A stretch of DNA of 64,000 nt, taken from contig DASXUK010000063.1 of the NCBI GenBank assembly GCA_036504875.1, positions 1 to 64,000 of the forward strand, read 5' to 3'. Shown piece by piece: positions 35,385 to 45,140 of this stretch (the stretch's first letter is position 1; every line of letters starts with the position of its first letter). Source of the stretch: JACPFJ01 sp036504875 (GTDB taxonomy: Bacteria > Desulfobacterota > Desulfuromonadia > Geobacterales > Pseudopelobacteraceae). The notes beneath the pieces were generated by a model. It was not told the DNA's origin. It did no database searches and saw nothing but the letters and a program-made list of their open reading frames with translations. The position numbers and the translations under genes are program-made.

Positions 35385-36173
35385 GTGATCACGGCCCTAA
35401 TACTCCTGCCGGTTGTCATCCTTACTATTTTAAAAGGCGGTTCTTTTCTTTTTGCCGGTCTGGTAGCGATCTTTACCTTCATCGGGATGATCGAGTTCTA
35501 TAACATGGCGCTACCCGCCAGGAAGGCTGAGTCCTGGGGCGCTGCAACCTGTGGAGCGTTATTTATTTTTTTGCCGTTTCTAAACGACAGACAGCTTATT
35601 ATGGCTGCCGTTGTGGCACTTTTCCTTGTTTTTGCTGTGATCTTCCTCTTCAGAATTAAAGATATCGCCACTGCCGCCCAGGAAGTGTCCTATTCCGCAC
35701 TGGCTTTTTTGTATATTCCCTTTCTGCTTGTTCACCTGCTTTTGCTGCACCAAACCCCTTTTGGCATTAAATGGCTGTTTGTTATCATGTTGATTGTCAT
35801 GACCAATGATACAGCCGCTTTCTATACCGGTAGCGCGTTCGGCCGCCATAAACTGTATCCTTTGGTCAGTCCTAAAAAAAGTATCGAAGGGGCGCTAGGT
35901 GGTTTATTCGGCAGCATTGCTGGAACTATGCTGGCAAAGTTCACCTTCTTTCCCCAACTTACATTGCTTGATGCCCTCTTTACAGCAATTTTGATCGGCA
36001 TGCTCGGTCAGATCGGCGACCTTTTCGAATCACTGCTCAAGCGCAGCTTCGGAGTTAAAGACTCCGGTACTATCTTCCCCGGTCACGGTGGTGTGCTGGA
36101 TCGACTTGACAGTATTATTTTCGCCGCTCCAGCCACTTATTATTATGCTGTTTATGTATTTGGCAGATTTTGA
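35385..36173 (+). CDS. cdsA: Phosphatidate cytidylyltransferase
   Basis: Makes CDP-diacylglycerol for phospholipid synthesis at the inner membrane. A multi-pass protein (262 residues) with the C-terminal signature KDSGTIFPGHGGVLDRLDS and an upstream NDTAAFYTGSAFGRHKL. The start codon is unclear: GTG at 35385 is the first standard start, but the family N-terminus seems to begin a few codons earlier (an in-frame LIIKR precedes it with only CTG or ATT codons), and the best ribosome site (AAAGAGG) is 13 nt before the GTG. Confidence 0.93.
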   Translation: MITALILLPVVILTILKGGSFLFAGLVAIFTFIGMIEFYNMALPARKAESWGAATCGALFIFLPFLNDRQLIMAAVVALFLVFAVIFLFRIKDIATAAQEVSYSALAFLYIPFLLVHLLLLHQTPFGIKWLFVIMLIVMTNDTAAFYTGSAFGRHKLYPLVSPKKSIEGALGGLFGSIAGTMLAKFTFFPQLTLLDALFTAILIGMLGQIGDLFESLLKRSFGVKDSGTIFPGHGGVLDRLDSIIFAAPATYYYAVYVFGRF

Positions 36174-36297
36174 AGGTTGAGAAAATCATACGGATTATTC
36201 TCCGATGGTTAAAAACTAGAACAGCTTAATTACCAGTGCTAATTCAAACAGATCCAGCCTTTTTGCAAGCTTCTCCTAAAATATTTTGAGGTCTTTT

Positions 36298-37458
36298 ATG
36301 AAACAGTTATCCATCCTCGGATCAACCGGCTCCATCGGGGTCAGCACGCTGGAAATCGTAGCAGCTTATCCTGAACGATTCAACGTAGTGGCCATGAGCG
36401 CAGGGCGCAATATCGAGCTGTTCGCCCGCCAGATCAGGCAGTTTTCACCTCGTATAGCCGCAGTCGCCTTCACTGAGGATGTAAAGCCGCTTCAAGAATT
36501 GTGCGCCGGTCTTAAAGTAGAAATTGTGGGTGGAGTCGAGGGATTAATAGCTGTTGCCACGGCCAGCGAAACCGAAATGGTTGTGGCCGCCATAGTTGGT
36601 GCTGCCGGACTGGTCCCGACAGCCGCAGCAATAAGGGCCGGCAAGGATATATCTCTGGCTAACAAGGAAACCCTGGTAACTGCCGGGCATCTCTTCATGG
36701 ATATGATTGCCGAATATAATGTTCGACTATATCCGGTCGACAGTGAACACAGCGCTGTGTTCCAGTCCATCGAAGGCCATCGCAGCCTGGATATCAGCAA
36801 AATCATCCTGACTGCCTCAGGAGGTCCATTTTTAAACACTCCTACCGCCCAATTGGCAAATGTGACCGTCAGGGATGCCCTTAATCATCCCAACTGGAGC
36901 ATGGGGCGTAAGATCACGATTGATTCGGCCACCATGATGAATAAGGGGCTGGAGGTACTGGAAGCGCGCTGGCTATTTGACGTGCCGGTTGAGAAAATCG
37001 ACGTCAACATCCATCCGCAAAGCATCATTCATTCCATGGTAGAATATATAGATGGCTGTGTAATTGCCCAGCTGGGGTCTCCGGACATGAAGGCGCCGAT
37101 AGCTTATGCGCTTTCCTACCCCGAACGGATTGCAAGTGGTGTTAAACCGCTTGACCTGACAACTTTCTCCGGTTTGACCTTTTACAAACCAGACATGGAT
37201 AAATTCCGGTGCTTGAAGCTGGCTTATAATGCAATTAATGCCGGCCAAAGCATGCCGGCCGTAATGAATGCTGCTAATGAAGTTGCGGTGGAACTGTTTT
37301 TAGATAGTAAGATCGCTTTTGTACAAATTGCCGAGATCATAGAAAAAACAATGGATGCTCATCAAGCGCATGACCTGAAAACAATCGAAGAGGTACTGCG
37401 GGCTGATCAATGGGGGCGGGATAAGGCCCACGCAATAAGCCGGGGGGTAAGGAACTGA
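36298..37458 (+). CDS. dxr: 1-deoxy-D-xylulose 5-phosphate reductoisomerase
   Basis: Second enzyme of the MEP isoprenoid pathway, feeding uppS upstream in the same cluster. 386 residues with the NADPH-binding LSILGSTGSIGVSTLEIV, the LANKETLVTAG segment, the metal/substrate block DSEHSAVFQ and IDSATMMNKGLEVLEARWL. The start follows TTGAGGTC. It lies 124 nt after cdsA; that gap has no other feature. Confidence 0.96.
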   Translation: MKQLSILGSTGSIGVSTLEIVAAYPERFNVVAMSAGRNIELFARQIRQFSPRIAAVAFTEDVKPLQELCAGLKVEIVGGVEGLIAVATASETEMVVAAIVGAAGLVPTAAAIRAGKDISLANKETLVTAGHLFMDMIAEYNVRLYPVDSEHSAVFQSIEGHRSLDISKIILTASGGPFLNTPTAQLANVTVRDALNHPNWSMGRKITIDSATMMNKGLEVLEARWLFDVPVEKIDVNIHPQSIIHSMVEYIDGCVIAQLGSPDMKAPIAYALSYPERIASGVKPLDLTTFSGLTFYKPDMDKFRCLKLAYNAINAGQSMPAVMNAANEVAVELFLDSKIAFVQIAEIIEKTMDAHQAHDLKTIEEVLRADQWGRDKAHAISRGVRN

Positions 37459-37459
37459 T

Positions 37460-38605
37460 ATGATGCTTATCTATGCCATAATTGTCCTGGGCATTCTGAT
37501 TTTTGTCCACGAACTGGGGCATTTTCTGGTGGCAAAGTTTTTCAACGTAAAGGTCGAGAAATTCTCTCTCGGCTTTGGGCCCAAGCTATTCGGCAAGACC
37601 TTTGGTGAAACAGAATATCTCGTCTCCGCTTTTCCGCTAGGCGGCTATGTCAAGATGTTTGGTGAAGGTGGTGTGATCGAGGGGGAAGAGAAAAAGCAGG
37701 TACCCGAGAGCGAGAAAGACTTACCCGAGGCTCTGCCGGTCGAGCTGACCGAGGAAGAAAAGGCACGCTCCTTTGCACACAAACCACCTCAGGTCCGCAT
37801 CGCTATTGTGATGGCCGGGCCGCTTTTTAACCTTGTTTTTGCATGGATCGTTTTTGTTCTGCTGTTCATGATCGGTATACCCACTATCACAACCAAAGTG
37901 GGAGATGTGATGGCCGGCAAACCAGCTGCCAGAGCCGGCATCATAAAGGGCGATGTAATTACTGCCATAAACGGCAGATCGGTGAAGGAGTGGGATGAAA
38001 TATCCGATACTATCACCAAAAGCAAGGGCGCTCCGGTTACGGTCAATCTGCGTCGGGGAGCGACCGAGCTACAGTTAAGCCTTACCCCGGAGTCACAGGA
38101 CGCCAAAAGTATTTTCGGGGAAGCCATCAAACGTCCCATTATTGGAGTCACCTCGGCCGGTGAGGTCGGTACTGAGCGTCATCCTCCTGTACAAGCTTTC
38201 CTGAAAGGAAGTCGATACACTTGGAAGATGATTGACCTGACGTTCATGTCTCTGGTCAAGCTGGCCCAGAGGGTGGTGCCGCTGGATAATATTGGCGGGC
38301 CGCTGATGATCGTCAAAATGGCTGGTGATACAGCACGGGCCGGCGGGATGAGTTTTCTGGCTTTCATGGCCTTGATCAGCATCAACCTGGGTGTTCTGAA
38401 TCTGCTGCCGGTACCGGTTCTGGATGGTGGCCATCTATTTTTCTATTTTTGGGAGTTGATCTTCAGAAAACCGGTCAGTCAGAAAACGCGGGAATATGCT
38501 CAACAGGTTGGATTGTTCTTGCTCTTGAGTTTGATGGTGCTGGCTTTTTATAATGATATAGTAAGGTATTACAAAGACATTATGAAGTTCTTTATCTCTC
38601 GCTGA
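37460..38605 (+). CDS. rseP: Site-2 (RIP) zinc metalloprotease RseP
   Basis: An inner-membrane protease that cuts within the membrane, in E. coli releasing sigma-E by cleaving RseA. 381 residues: HELGHFLVAKFF near the N-terminus with the zinc motif HExxH, a central PDZ domain (TTKVGDVMAGKPAARAGI), and the second active-site block NLLPVPVLDGGHLFF. It starts 2 nt after the dxr stop. It is the last gene of the cluster and is followed by a terminator. Confidence 0.94.
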   Translation: MMLIYAIIVLGILIFVHELGHFLVAKFFNVKVEKFSLGFGPKLFGKTFGETEYLVSAFPLGGYVKMFGEGGVIEGEEKKQVPESEKDLPEALPVELTEEEKARSFAHKPPQVRIAIVMAGPLFNLVFAWIVFVLLFMIGIPTITTKVGDVMAGKPAARAGIIKGDVITAINGRSVKEWDEISDTITKSKGAPVTVNLRRGATELQLSLTPESQDAKSIFGEAIKRPIIGVTSAGEVGTERHPPVQAFLKGSRYTWKMIDLTFMSLVKLAQRVVPLDNIGGPLMIVKMAGDTARAGGMSFLAFMALISINLGVLNLLPVPVLDGGHLFFYFWELIFRKPVSQKTREYAQQVGLFLLLSLMVLAFYNDIVRYYKDIMKFFISR

Positions 38606-38634
38606 TAAATGTACGGGATAGCAATAGGATTCAG

Positions 38635-38670
38635 AAAAAAGCGCCTGGTGGAAAATCAGGCGCTTTTTTT
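38635..38670. terminator. Bidirectional terminator between rseP and the response regulator
   Basis: Stem GCGCCTG / CAGGCGC (38641-38647 with 38657-38663) with A-run and T-run on both sides. The stop codon of the minus-strand response regulator lies inside the stem. Confidence 0.88.
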
Positions 38671-39624
38671 CATCAGATAAACTTTACCGGCGGTGTCCAG
38701 AGCAATGGCGGCATGATTAGCCAAGATGGCCAAAAATTCAAATTCGGTGTCTGTAAAAGGCTTGCTATCTTTACGACCGCAAATATTTACTACACCTACA
38801 ACACGGTCCTTAACCCTCAGCGGAAAGGATAATATCCCTGGAACCGTGAAAAGATCACCATTTAAATCCTCCTCTTTTATCTGTTTATCAAAATCGGGTG
38901 AATCCAGCATATCCAGTCGCAAGGGTTTGTTTTTCGTACAGACCAATCCGGATATCCCCTCATCGGTGGTTAGTTTGAACTCTTTGGCAGTAACATGACT
39001 GATACCGACGCTGAACTTCATGGAAAAGTTTCTACCGGTTTTGTCCAGAAGCAGGAGATACCCTTTGTGGGCCTTAAGCTGTTCTACAGCCTTCTCGACC
39101 AGCATCCGCAGGATATCACCTATTTCCAGTGTGGAGGAGATCATGCCGCACAGGCTATTGGCGGTTTTCAACATTTCAAGGGTTTCCTGCAGCTCCTTGT
39201 TTTTAGCTGACAGGTCAGCAACCAGCCGTTGGTTCTGCTGCTGAAGCTCCTTTTTCTCCAGTGTGCGTTCTACGACGTTGTACAGGATCACCTCATCATC
39301 GATCGGCTTGACCAAATAGTCATAGGCGCCATAGCGCAGAGCCTTGATGGTGGTAAAGGAGGAGGTATTACCGGAAATGACTATTACATCGACGTAAGGC
39401 TTGCTTTCCTTCATAAGCTTGAGCAGGTTGAGGCCGCTCATGCCGGGGAGCATGATATCAGTCAGGACCAGATCAAAATCATTCCCGATGAAACTCCGGA
39501 TTGCATCTTCTCCAGTTTCACAGGCCGTGACCTGGTAACCTTTCTTTAGAAGTAAATCACAATAAAATTTTAGAATATTGGGGGAATCATCTACCACCAG
39601 TATGTGAGCAACTTCATTTTTCAA
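38656..39624 (-). CDS. Response regulator with REC and GAF domains
   Basis: 322 residues. A CheY-like receiver domain comes first (ILVVDDSPNILKFYCDLL, phospho-acceptor Asp in LVLTDIMLPGMSG, Lys in YLVKPIDDE), then a coiled-coil linker (ELQQQNQRLVADLSAKNKEL), then a GAF domain. No DNA-binding, HD or GGDEF output is present, so the signal probably passes to a partner. No histidine kinase is adjacent. It follows the PrkA-like gene by 108 nt, perhaps in the same transcript. The ribosome binding sequence GAGGGTGA lies in the 3' arm of a perfect 8-bp hairpin at 39628-39660. Confidence 0.88.
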   Translation of the reverse strand: MKNEVAHILVVDDSPNILKFYCDLLLKKGYQVTACETGEDAIRSFIGNDFDLVLTDIMLPGMSGLNLLKLMKESKPYVDVIVISGNTSSFTTIKALRYGAYDYLVKPIDDEVILYNVVERTLEKKELQQQNQRLVADLSAKNKELQETLEMLKTANSLCGMISSTLEIGDILRMLVEKAVEQLKAHKGYLLLLDKTGRNFSMKFSVGISHVTAKEFKLTTDEGISGLVCTKNKPLRLDMLDSPDFDKQIKEEDLNGDLFTVPGILSFPLRVKDRVVGVVNICGRKDSKPFTDTEFEFLAILANHAAIALDTAGKVYLMKKSA

Positions 39625-39627
39625 AAT

Positions 39628-39660
39628 CTCACCCTCTTTTCGGTCTGGAAATGAGGGTGA
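39628..39660 (-). promoter_or_regulatory. Hairpin overlapping the response-regulator ribosome binding site
   Basis: TCACCCTC and GAGGGTGA form a perfect 8-bp stem with a 17-nt loop. On the minus strand the GAGGGTGA arm is the likely Shine-Dalgarno of the gene starting at 39624. It could close the site in the folded state. No T-run follows, so it is not a terminator. Confidence 0.5.
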
Positions 39661-39732
39661 TGGTAAATGATTGGTTTCAAAAAATCAACTTACTATTATA
39701 AAAACATTTTAAGTTTTAACAGGATTAGAACC

Positions 39733-42039
39733 TCATTCCGTAAATTTTTCCGGGGGAGAAAACTTTCGGGCAAGATTATTATCAATCACATACACACATA
39801 CCTCCTTGGCACTTTGTCTTGTGTAGTGAAATTTGCTGTCGCACAGATTGTTGATCAGAAAAGAAACATCGTCACGGATGCGCCTATCATAGGTTTTGAA
39901 GGTATCAAAGCCATAGTCCTTGATCGCCCGGCGGAAGTTAGCATTGTCCAGGAAAGGTTCCAAAACTTTTTCTTTCAGATTGTGAACGTAGCGTTCATGA
40001 AGCGATTGGTAAAGTGCGGTTTCCTTGGGCCCCTTACTCTCTACCAGAATCTCCTGGGTCAGTGTTCTGGCAGTGTACTCTTTCTGGGTCTCCCGGCGAA
40101 ACTCAAGGCGCTGGCTATGGACCGCCGTAGGCCCTAACAGTCGCCCTTCTGTCACGCGCAGGAAATCTTCGCTTATCTCCAGTTTTTCACTTGTAAACTG
40201 ACATACTTCCACTGAACCGATCTCAAAGTTTACCGCAAACATGTAATTTAGTATGTCACGTGCGATCTGCTCCTCGTTGTAATAATAAAGTGATTCCTTG
40301 ACCTCCTGAAGAACAGTGTAGTCATAGTTTCTCAACAACGAATCCATGAAACCTTCCGGCACCATTTCATTTAGGTCTTTGCGCCATTTGGAAAAAAAAG
40401 TGTTCAGGTTGGACATTGAGATCAGCTTGTCCTTGCGCGCATAGGCTGAAAAAAAATCACTGAAGATTTTGATTGAATCACGGCCTGAGAAACCAGTCAC
40501 CCCCTCATGTTCAGATTCATCGATGATCCGCCTGCGCCGCTTGGCAGTCAGGCGCTTTCGATCCTCTTCGGATAGCCACGTTGGTATATGGCCGGTATAG
40601 ATCTCCATTTTCAGCAGCTGCAGATTCTCATCGCAGTACAGCTGGTATTTGGCGGGATCATTGATCCATTCTAGAAGTGCATCCGACCGCTTGTCCAAGC
40701 GGCTGGATATAATCACCCGGGCAAAATTATGCAAAACCCTCGGCAAAAAGCTCTCATCGATATGCTTGCCAAAAGTGTTGCGGTAGATCTCAACCTCGGT
40801 ATTCAGATCCATAACATAAGGTATATGAATAAACTCGATCCGGTCGGTAAATGACTGGAAACCTTCAATAGTTCTTTCATCTTCTGGATTCATCAGGGCA
40901 ATAAAGAGCGATTTTACATTCTCCTCAACATCCTCTACCTTATGGATTCCTTCACTTATAATATTGTGTAACTCCAACAGGCGATCGGCATTGTTTGATT
41001 TAACGTCCATCAAGGCATAGATGCCGTTATTGGTCTTGGCAAAACCGGAGTAGAAATAGCGGACCTCGGTGCTGTCGCCCAACAGCATGTCAATCTTCCT
41101 TTGTAGTTGGTCATTGGTGATGACGTTCTGCTTTACCGACCTGTCACCGGGGTTGAAAACCGTAATACCCTCTCCCAGGCGCCGGTTGAAGCGATAGGGG
41201 CGGGCATGGATCATTTGATAGATATCGCCGGAGGTCGGCAGACGCTGGATCAAGGCATCAAAGATTGAGCTGCAGATGGTACAGGGACTATCGCGGAAGA
41301 CCCACTCGTACTCCTTGTTATTGAATAGTTTCAATTTGAATTCATTGTCTTTAAACAGGTCCTCGAAAAAGTGCTGCCGATCCTTTCGTGGGATCAGCAG
41401 CAGCGGGTTATCGTGGGAGGGACATGGTATGTCCACAAAATCGCCGGTCCTTAGCAATGAATTCTTTATTTCCGACAGTTCGGACTGCCCCAGTTCATAT
41501 TCATCCAGCAGATTGGACAAACGATCCATAAAAGAGGAGACCTGGGTCTCCTTGATATTCGCCAGTACCCGCCGATCAAGCCTCCAGACCACTTCGTAGC
41601 GTACCCCGGCATCACTGTTGGCGTATTCCTCATATTTCAAAAGCAGGTTATTGAGAAAGGTACTTTTACCGGAACCGGGAGGCCCGTCGAAGATATAGAT
41701 CTTGTTCTGCTGTGCGCTTCCTCTCATCGCATCGACATGTTTGATCAGGCGGTTGGCAAACAATCTGTCCGCAAAAAAGGGGCGATCGGAATTCTCCACA
41801 AAAAGACGGCGGCAATCGTAGTTGACGTATTTGATCGACTCCGGATCATCCGGGTACTCGTCCTGTCCCAGACCGACATAATTCCCGATCATGTCGTGAA
41901 AGCTCTGAAAGATATTACTGGCAACCGCAGTTGGCCGACTCGTCAGAGCATGCACAAAATCATCAAAAGGTATGGTGTGGCTGTGCTCTCTTTCGGTGAT
42001 CTTGCGATTCAGGTGATTAAGTGCTTGTTCTATGGACAT
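39733..42039 (-). CDS. Divergent PrkA-like AAA ATPase/kinase (second copy)
   Basis: A 768-residue protein with an AAA-type P-loop (GPPGSGKST, residues 119-127) and a C-terminal region resembling the PrkA kinase family (VTGFSGRDSIKIFSDFF; later FLRVTEGRLLGP). It is longer than, and clearly different from, the first PrkA in the operon, so it is a paralogue rather than a duplicate. It lies 10 nt after spoVR and is the last of four genes. A CPSHDNP stretch and a CTIC pair are inserted in the ATPase half. PrkA proteins were described as serine kinases, but recent work also points to AAA protease or regulator roles; which applies here is open. The ribosome site is weak. Confidence 0.75.
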   Translation of the reverse strand: MSIEQALNHLNRKITEREHSHTIPFDDFVHALTSRPTAVASNIFQSFHDMIGNYVGLGQDEYPDDPESIKYVNYDCRRLFVENSDRPFFADRLFANRLIKHVDAMRGSAQQNKIYIFDGPPGSGKSTFLNNLLLKYEEYANSDAGVRYEVVWRLDRRVLANIKETQVSSFMDRLSNLLDEYELGQSELSEIKNSLLRTGDFVDIPCPSHDNPLLLIPRKDRQHFFEDLFKDNEFKLKLFNNKEYEWVFRDSPCTICSSIFDALIQRLPTSGDIYQMIHARPYRFNRRLGEGITVFNPGDRSVKQNVITNDQLQRKIDMLLGDSTEVRYFYSGFAKTNNGIYALMDVKSNNADRLLELHNIISEGIHKVEDVEENVKSLFIALMNPEDERTIEGFQSFTDRIEFIHIPYVMDLNTEVEIYRNTFGKHIDESFLPRVLHNFARVIISSRLDKRSDALLEWINDPAKYQLYCDENLQLLKMEIYTGHIPTWLSEEDRKRLTAKRRRRIIDESEHEGVTGFSGRDSIKIFSDFFSAYARKDKLISMSNLNTFFSKWRKDLNEMVPEGFMDSLLRNYDYTVLQEVKESLYYYNEEQIARDILNYMFAVNFEIGSVEVCQFTSEKLEISEDFLRVTEGRLLGPTAVHSQRLEFRRETQKEYTARTLTQEILVESKGPKETALYQSLHERYVHNLKEKVLEPFLDNANFRRAIKDYGFDTFKTYDRRIRDDVSFLINNLCDSKFHYTRQSAKEVCVYVIDNNLARKFSPPEKFTE

Positions 42040-42049
42040 AGGTCACCAT

Positions 42050-43687
42050 TTAAAGCGCTTGCTTCGAGAGTACCTTCTCCTTCATGCAATACACAACCCG
42101 CTGCCATTGGATCTCGCCCTCCTGCTCCCCTTCTTCCTCTCTACTCGAGGAAGATTGGGGCTGGGACGGCCGCAGATGGGCCTCGCTGGTTTCAAGATAC
42201 ACCGGCCGACCCCACAGGTATTCGATACCAACCATGGTATTGGCGATATACTCATGCACCAGTTGCTTGCCCTCAAAGGAATGCACCAGGTAGAGCGAGC
42301 CATCACTCTGCTTGCTCTGATCAACAGTTATTTTGGGCGGATGGTAAAGCGAGCTGATCAGCATTTCGCGGTACTCCTCAGCCTTGCGGCTTTTCACGTA
42401 GTACTGCCAAACCATTCGCTGCTGGTCGAGGCGCTTGCCGACTACAAAAAGCTTGTGCAGATCAAGGAAGTCCTGGTCGAGATAGGTTTTCAAAAACAGG
42501 TAATCGCACAGATTTTCCCGGATATTAAAGATAAAGTCCCTGCCCGCGGCAGAATTGGTATTGAATTTTTTACGGGCAGCGCTGTCATTTAACCTCTCAA
42601 AATCAAAACTGTAGCGGCCCTTGTCAGCCTGGTCCTCAATGAAGCTAAACAGGCGCATTCCCAGGGCATACGGGTTAGTGCCGACCCGCGGTAAGGCGGT
42701 TACACCGGCATGTACCCGGGCAAAATCAACCTCGTGCCCCTTGATCCGGTCGTCCTGCAGGAACAGGTTTTCATGCCAGTAGCTGGCCCAACCTTCATTG
42801 AGTATTTTGGTTCTGATCTGCGGTTGAAAAAAGATCGAGGTCTTGCGGATGATCGCCAGAACCGATTTCATCCACCTGTTTTCACTTCGCTCCAGGAACT
42901 CGGAGTTCTCGAGTATAAAGCGCAGCAGGTCACGATTGCTGGAGGTCAGGTCTTCTTTTTCTCTGGTAAAATGACTTTCCAGTTCAGGATAGCGCCGTTC
43001 CGCTTCAGCAAAAAAATTCTTCTCACCCAGCTCACCTAAGGTCTTGACACTCTCGTTGTAACGGGTGATCTCCTTGACATACTCGGTGGTCGAAAGCTTG
43101 CGGACCGTTTGCAGAAATACATCGAAATAATAATTCAACCGCGCCGAACAGCCCGAATCAGCCGGCATAAAGCGTTGCGCCAATTCGCCATGAAAATCAA
43201 CCATGTTGTCGATGCCCCTGGCAAACTCAATCACGTAATCTACCCAGCGCCCCTTAGTGGCTCGCAGATCAGCAATTACGCGTTTGTCGGATAGCGCTTG
43301 GCCGGTGAAATCATAGTCCCAGGTGTGCTGAAAATAGAGATTGTTCTGAAAAAAGTCGATGTGGGCCAAGACATGATAAAAGATCATCACATTCAGCCAG
43401 TCGGGATTGTTATCGTTGTAAAAAGAGATCGGAGGGCGGGTGTTGATGACCGTTTCATATGGATTATTAGGATATAGCTCGTATTTCCCCTTTTCCCGCA
43501 AGACCTCGACATCATGGACCCAATAGTCATACAGGGTCGGAATCATGACCTTGGGTGAGAGCTCTAAAAGATCGCGATTGGTTACAATATATTCCAAGGT
43601 TTCATCGGTGAAGCGCAAGCCGGCGTTACGTGCGCGTTCCTTGCACCCTTCCATGATCTCTTTGGTGTGTTGGTTGATGAGTTCCAT
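42050..43687 (-). CDS. SpoVR/YcgB family protein
   Basis: A 545-residue soluble protein of the SpoVR family, named for a Bacillus spore-cortex gene but common in non-sporulating proteobacteria, where its biochemical role is unknown. Family blocks are evident: YPNNPYETVINTRPPISFY, then YHVLAHIDFFQNNLYF and LNEGWASYWHENLF. The start at 43687 has GGAGGGAAGAGA upstream; an ATG at 43726 is rejected. In enterobacteria YcgB, YeaG (PrkA) and YeaH (DUF444) respond to stationary phase and nitrogen stress; here their genes are adjacent. Confidence 0.93.
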   Translation of the reverse strand: MELINQHTKEIMEGCKERARNAGLRFTDETLEYIVTNRDLLELSPKVMIPTLYDYWVHDVEVLREKGKYELYPNNPYETVINTRPPISFYNDNNPDWLNVMIFYHVLAHIDFFQNNLYFQHTWDYDFTGQALSDKRVIADLRATKGRWVDYVIEFARGIDNMVDFHGELAQRFMPADSGCSARLNYYFDVFLQTVRKLSTTEYVKEITRYNESVKTLGELGEKNFFAEAERRYPELESHFTREKEDLTSSNRDLLRFILENSEFLERSENRWMKSVLAIIRKTSIFFQPQIRTKILNEGWASYWHENLFLQDDRIKGHEVDFARVHAGVTALPRVGTNPYALGMRLFSFIEDQADKGRYSFDFERLNDSAARKKFNTNSAAGRDFIFNIRENLCDYLFLKTYLDQDFLDLHKLFVVGKRLDQQRMVWQYYVKSRKAEEYREMLISSLYHPPKITVDQSKQSDGSLYLVHSFEGKQLVHEYIANTMVGIEYLWGRPVYLETSEAHLRPSQPQSSSSREEEGEQEGEIQWQRVVYCMKEKVLSKQAL

Positions 43688-43726
43688 AATTGATCTCTTC
43701 CCTCCCCTTTTAAGGGGAAGAACCAT

Positions 43727-45118
43727 TTACGAAATAAGCTTTTTGATCCCTTCTATCAATCTCGGCTCCTCGGCGTCCTCAGGGACAATATCCATTCTGA
43801 TCAGGTGCGACTTATCCTTCAGCAGCCCGGAGGCGTTCAGGTAGCGGGCGACCTCGCTACGTTCCGAGGTCCCCAGCCCATGCTCGGCAATGGTAATTCC
43901 AACTCGACTGGTATAGGAAAGCATCTTGACCAGTTCCGGGATCGATTTCTCGCCATCGGTATCCCAGTCATCGCCATCGGTACCGTGAAAGACATAGATG
44001 TTGTAATCTTTGACCAGACTCTCCTTTTCAACGATCTCGTTTACCAGGTGATAGGCACTGAAAACCTGTGTCCCGCCGGCTACCTGTGAGTTGTAGTAGG
44101 TATAGAAATCAGGGACCTCTTTGGCTTCCGTATCGTGCAGGATGAAGCGGGACTCCACCTGGCCGGCATACTGGTAAAGCAACCAACTGTAGATCAAGAC
44201 ATGTTGGGTCACAACCAGATCGGTAACCTTGCCGATCATGGAACCGGAATAATCTCGCAGGAAGAACACCAGCGCCTGCGACTCATAATCCTTTTCCCGG
44301 GAGAGCACCCTGTAGACCCTGTCGCGCGGGGATATCAGCAGGCGGGTCGAATCAATATCGTCAATATCGGGAATGTTTCCGAGGGCAATATTGGTCTCTA
44401 TGACTTTCCTGAGAGTGGCTTTTTTGTCGAGAATCTGTCCGAAACCACGATTCTTATCGGTTAAGTCATACGTATAGCGGGTCAGGGATCTTTTCTTGCC
44501 CTTGTCCTTCAGGTTGGGCAAATGAAAAGTCTCGGTCAGCGTCTTGCCCAACTCGTAAGCGGAGGATTCCATTTCATGGGTCTCACCCTCCCCTTGCCCC
44601 GGTCCGGCTCCGGGCTGATCCCCTTGCTCGCGAACCGGCTGTTCGCCGATGACCTCACCCTCCTCGTCATCGCCGGTTCCCCCTGATGAGCGTCCTTCTT
44701 CAACCGGCCGGATGGTCGTATCATGATAAAATTTTTCCTCGACCGTGGAAGGTACGATGACCATTTTTCCTTTGATACCAAAACCACGCCCCGGCTTTAC
44801 CAAACGACCAACCTGTATTTTGCGGGGAAAACCATCCTGTTCCCGCTGACGGTCTCTTTCCAGGAGCTCATCCAGAGACTTCATCAGGATGGCCGCATTG
44901 TATTGCGGCTCAACTGCCTGGCGCAGCACAGATTGATCGCTGTAAGAATACAGACTACGGCCAAACCCGCCCAACTCGGCATCCTCGGGAGTATCTGCAA
45001 CCGGAAGACCATGCCCGACATCAGCAGTGGCAATTTCTTCACGCACACGGTCCGCCCGCTCAGCGGTAATCCCTTGCGCCTCCAACTCTTTCAGATATTT
45101 TTTCAGATCTTTTCGCAT
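43727..45118 (-). CDS. DUF444 (YeaH) von Willebrand A-like protein
   Basis: 463 residues. The C-terminal half is a VWA-like domain with the metal-ion site DYSGSM at residues 289-294 and a later HGTDGDDWDTDG stretch. The middle has a low-complexity acidic/glycine region (about 145-180) that probably links two parts. VWA proteins often pair with AAA ATPases, and the two PrkA-like ATPases in this operon are natural partners. The gene lies 144 nt after prkA, with the gap filled by a palindromic repeat, and 39 nt before spoVR. Confidence 0.9.
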   Translation of the reverse strand: MRKDLKKYLKELEAQGITAERADRVREEIATADVGHGLPVADTPEDAELGGFGRSLYSYSDQSVLRQAVEPQYNAAILMKSLDELLERDRQREQDGFPRKIQVGRLVKPGRGFGIKGKMVIVPSTVEEKFYHDTTIRPVEEGRSSGGTGDDEEGEVIGEQPVREQGDQPGAGPGQGEGETHEMESSAYELGKTLTETFHLPNLKDKGKKRSLTRYTYDLTDKNRGFGQILDKKATLRKVIETNIALGNIPDIDDIDSTRLLISPRDRVYRVLSREKDYESQALVFFLRDYSGSMIGKVTDLVVTQHVLIYSWLLYQYAGQVESRFILHDTEAKEVPDFYTYYNSQVAGGTQVFSAYHLVNEIVEKESLVKDYNIYVFHGTDGDDWDTDGEKSIPELVKMLSYTSRVGITIAEHGLGTSERSEVARYLNASGLLKDKSHLIRMDIVPEDAEEPRLIEGIKKLIS

Positions 45119-45140
45119 AGCCTTTTCACACCAGTTCCCT

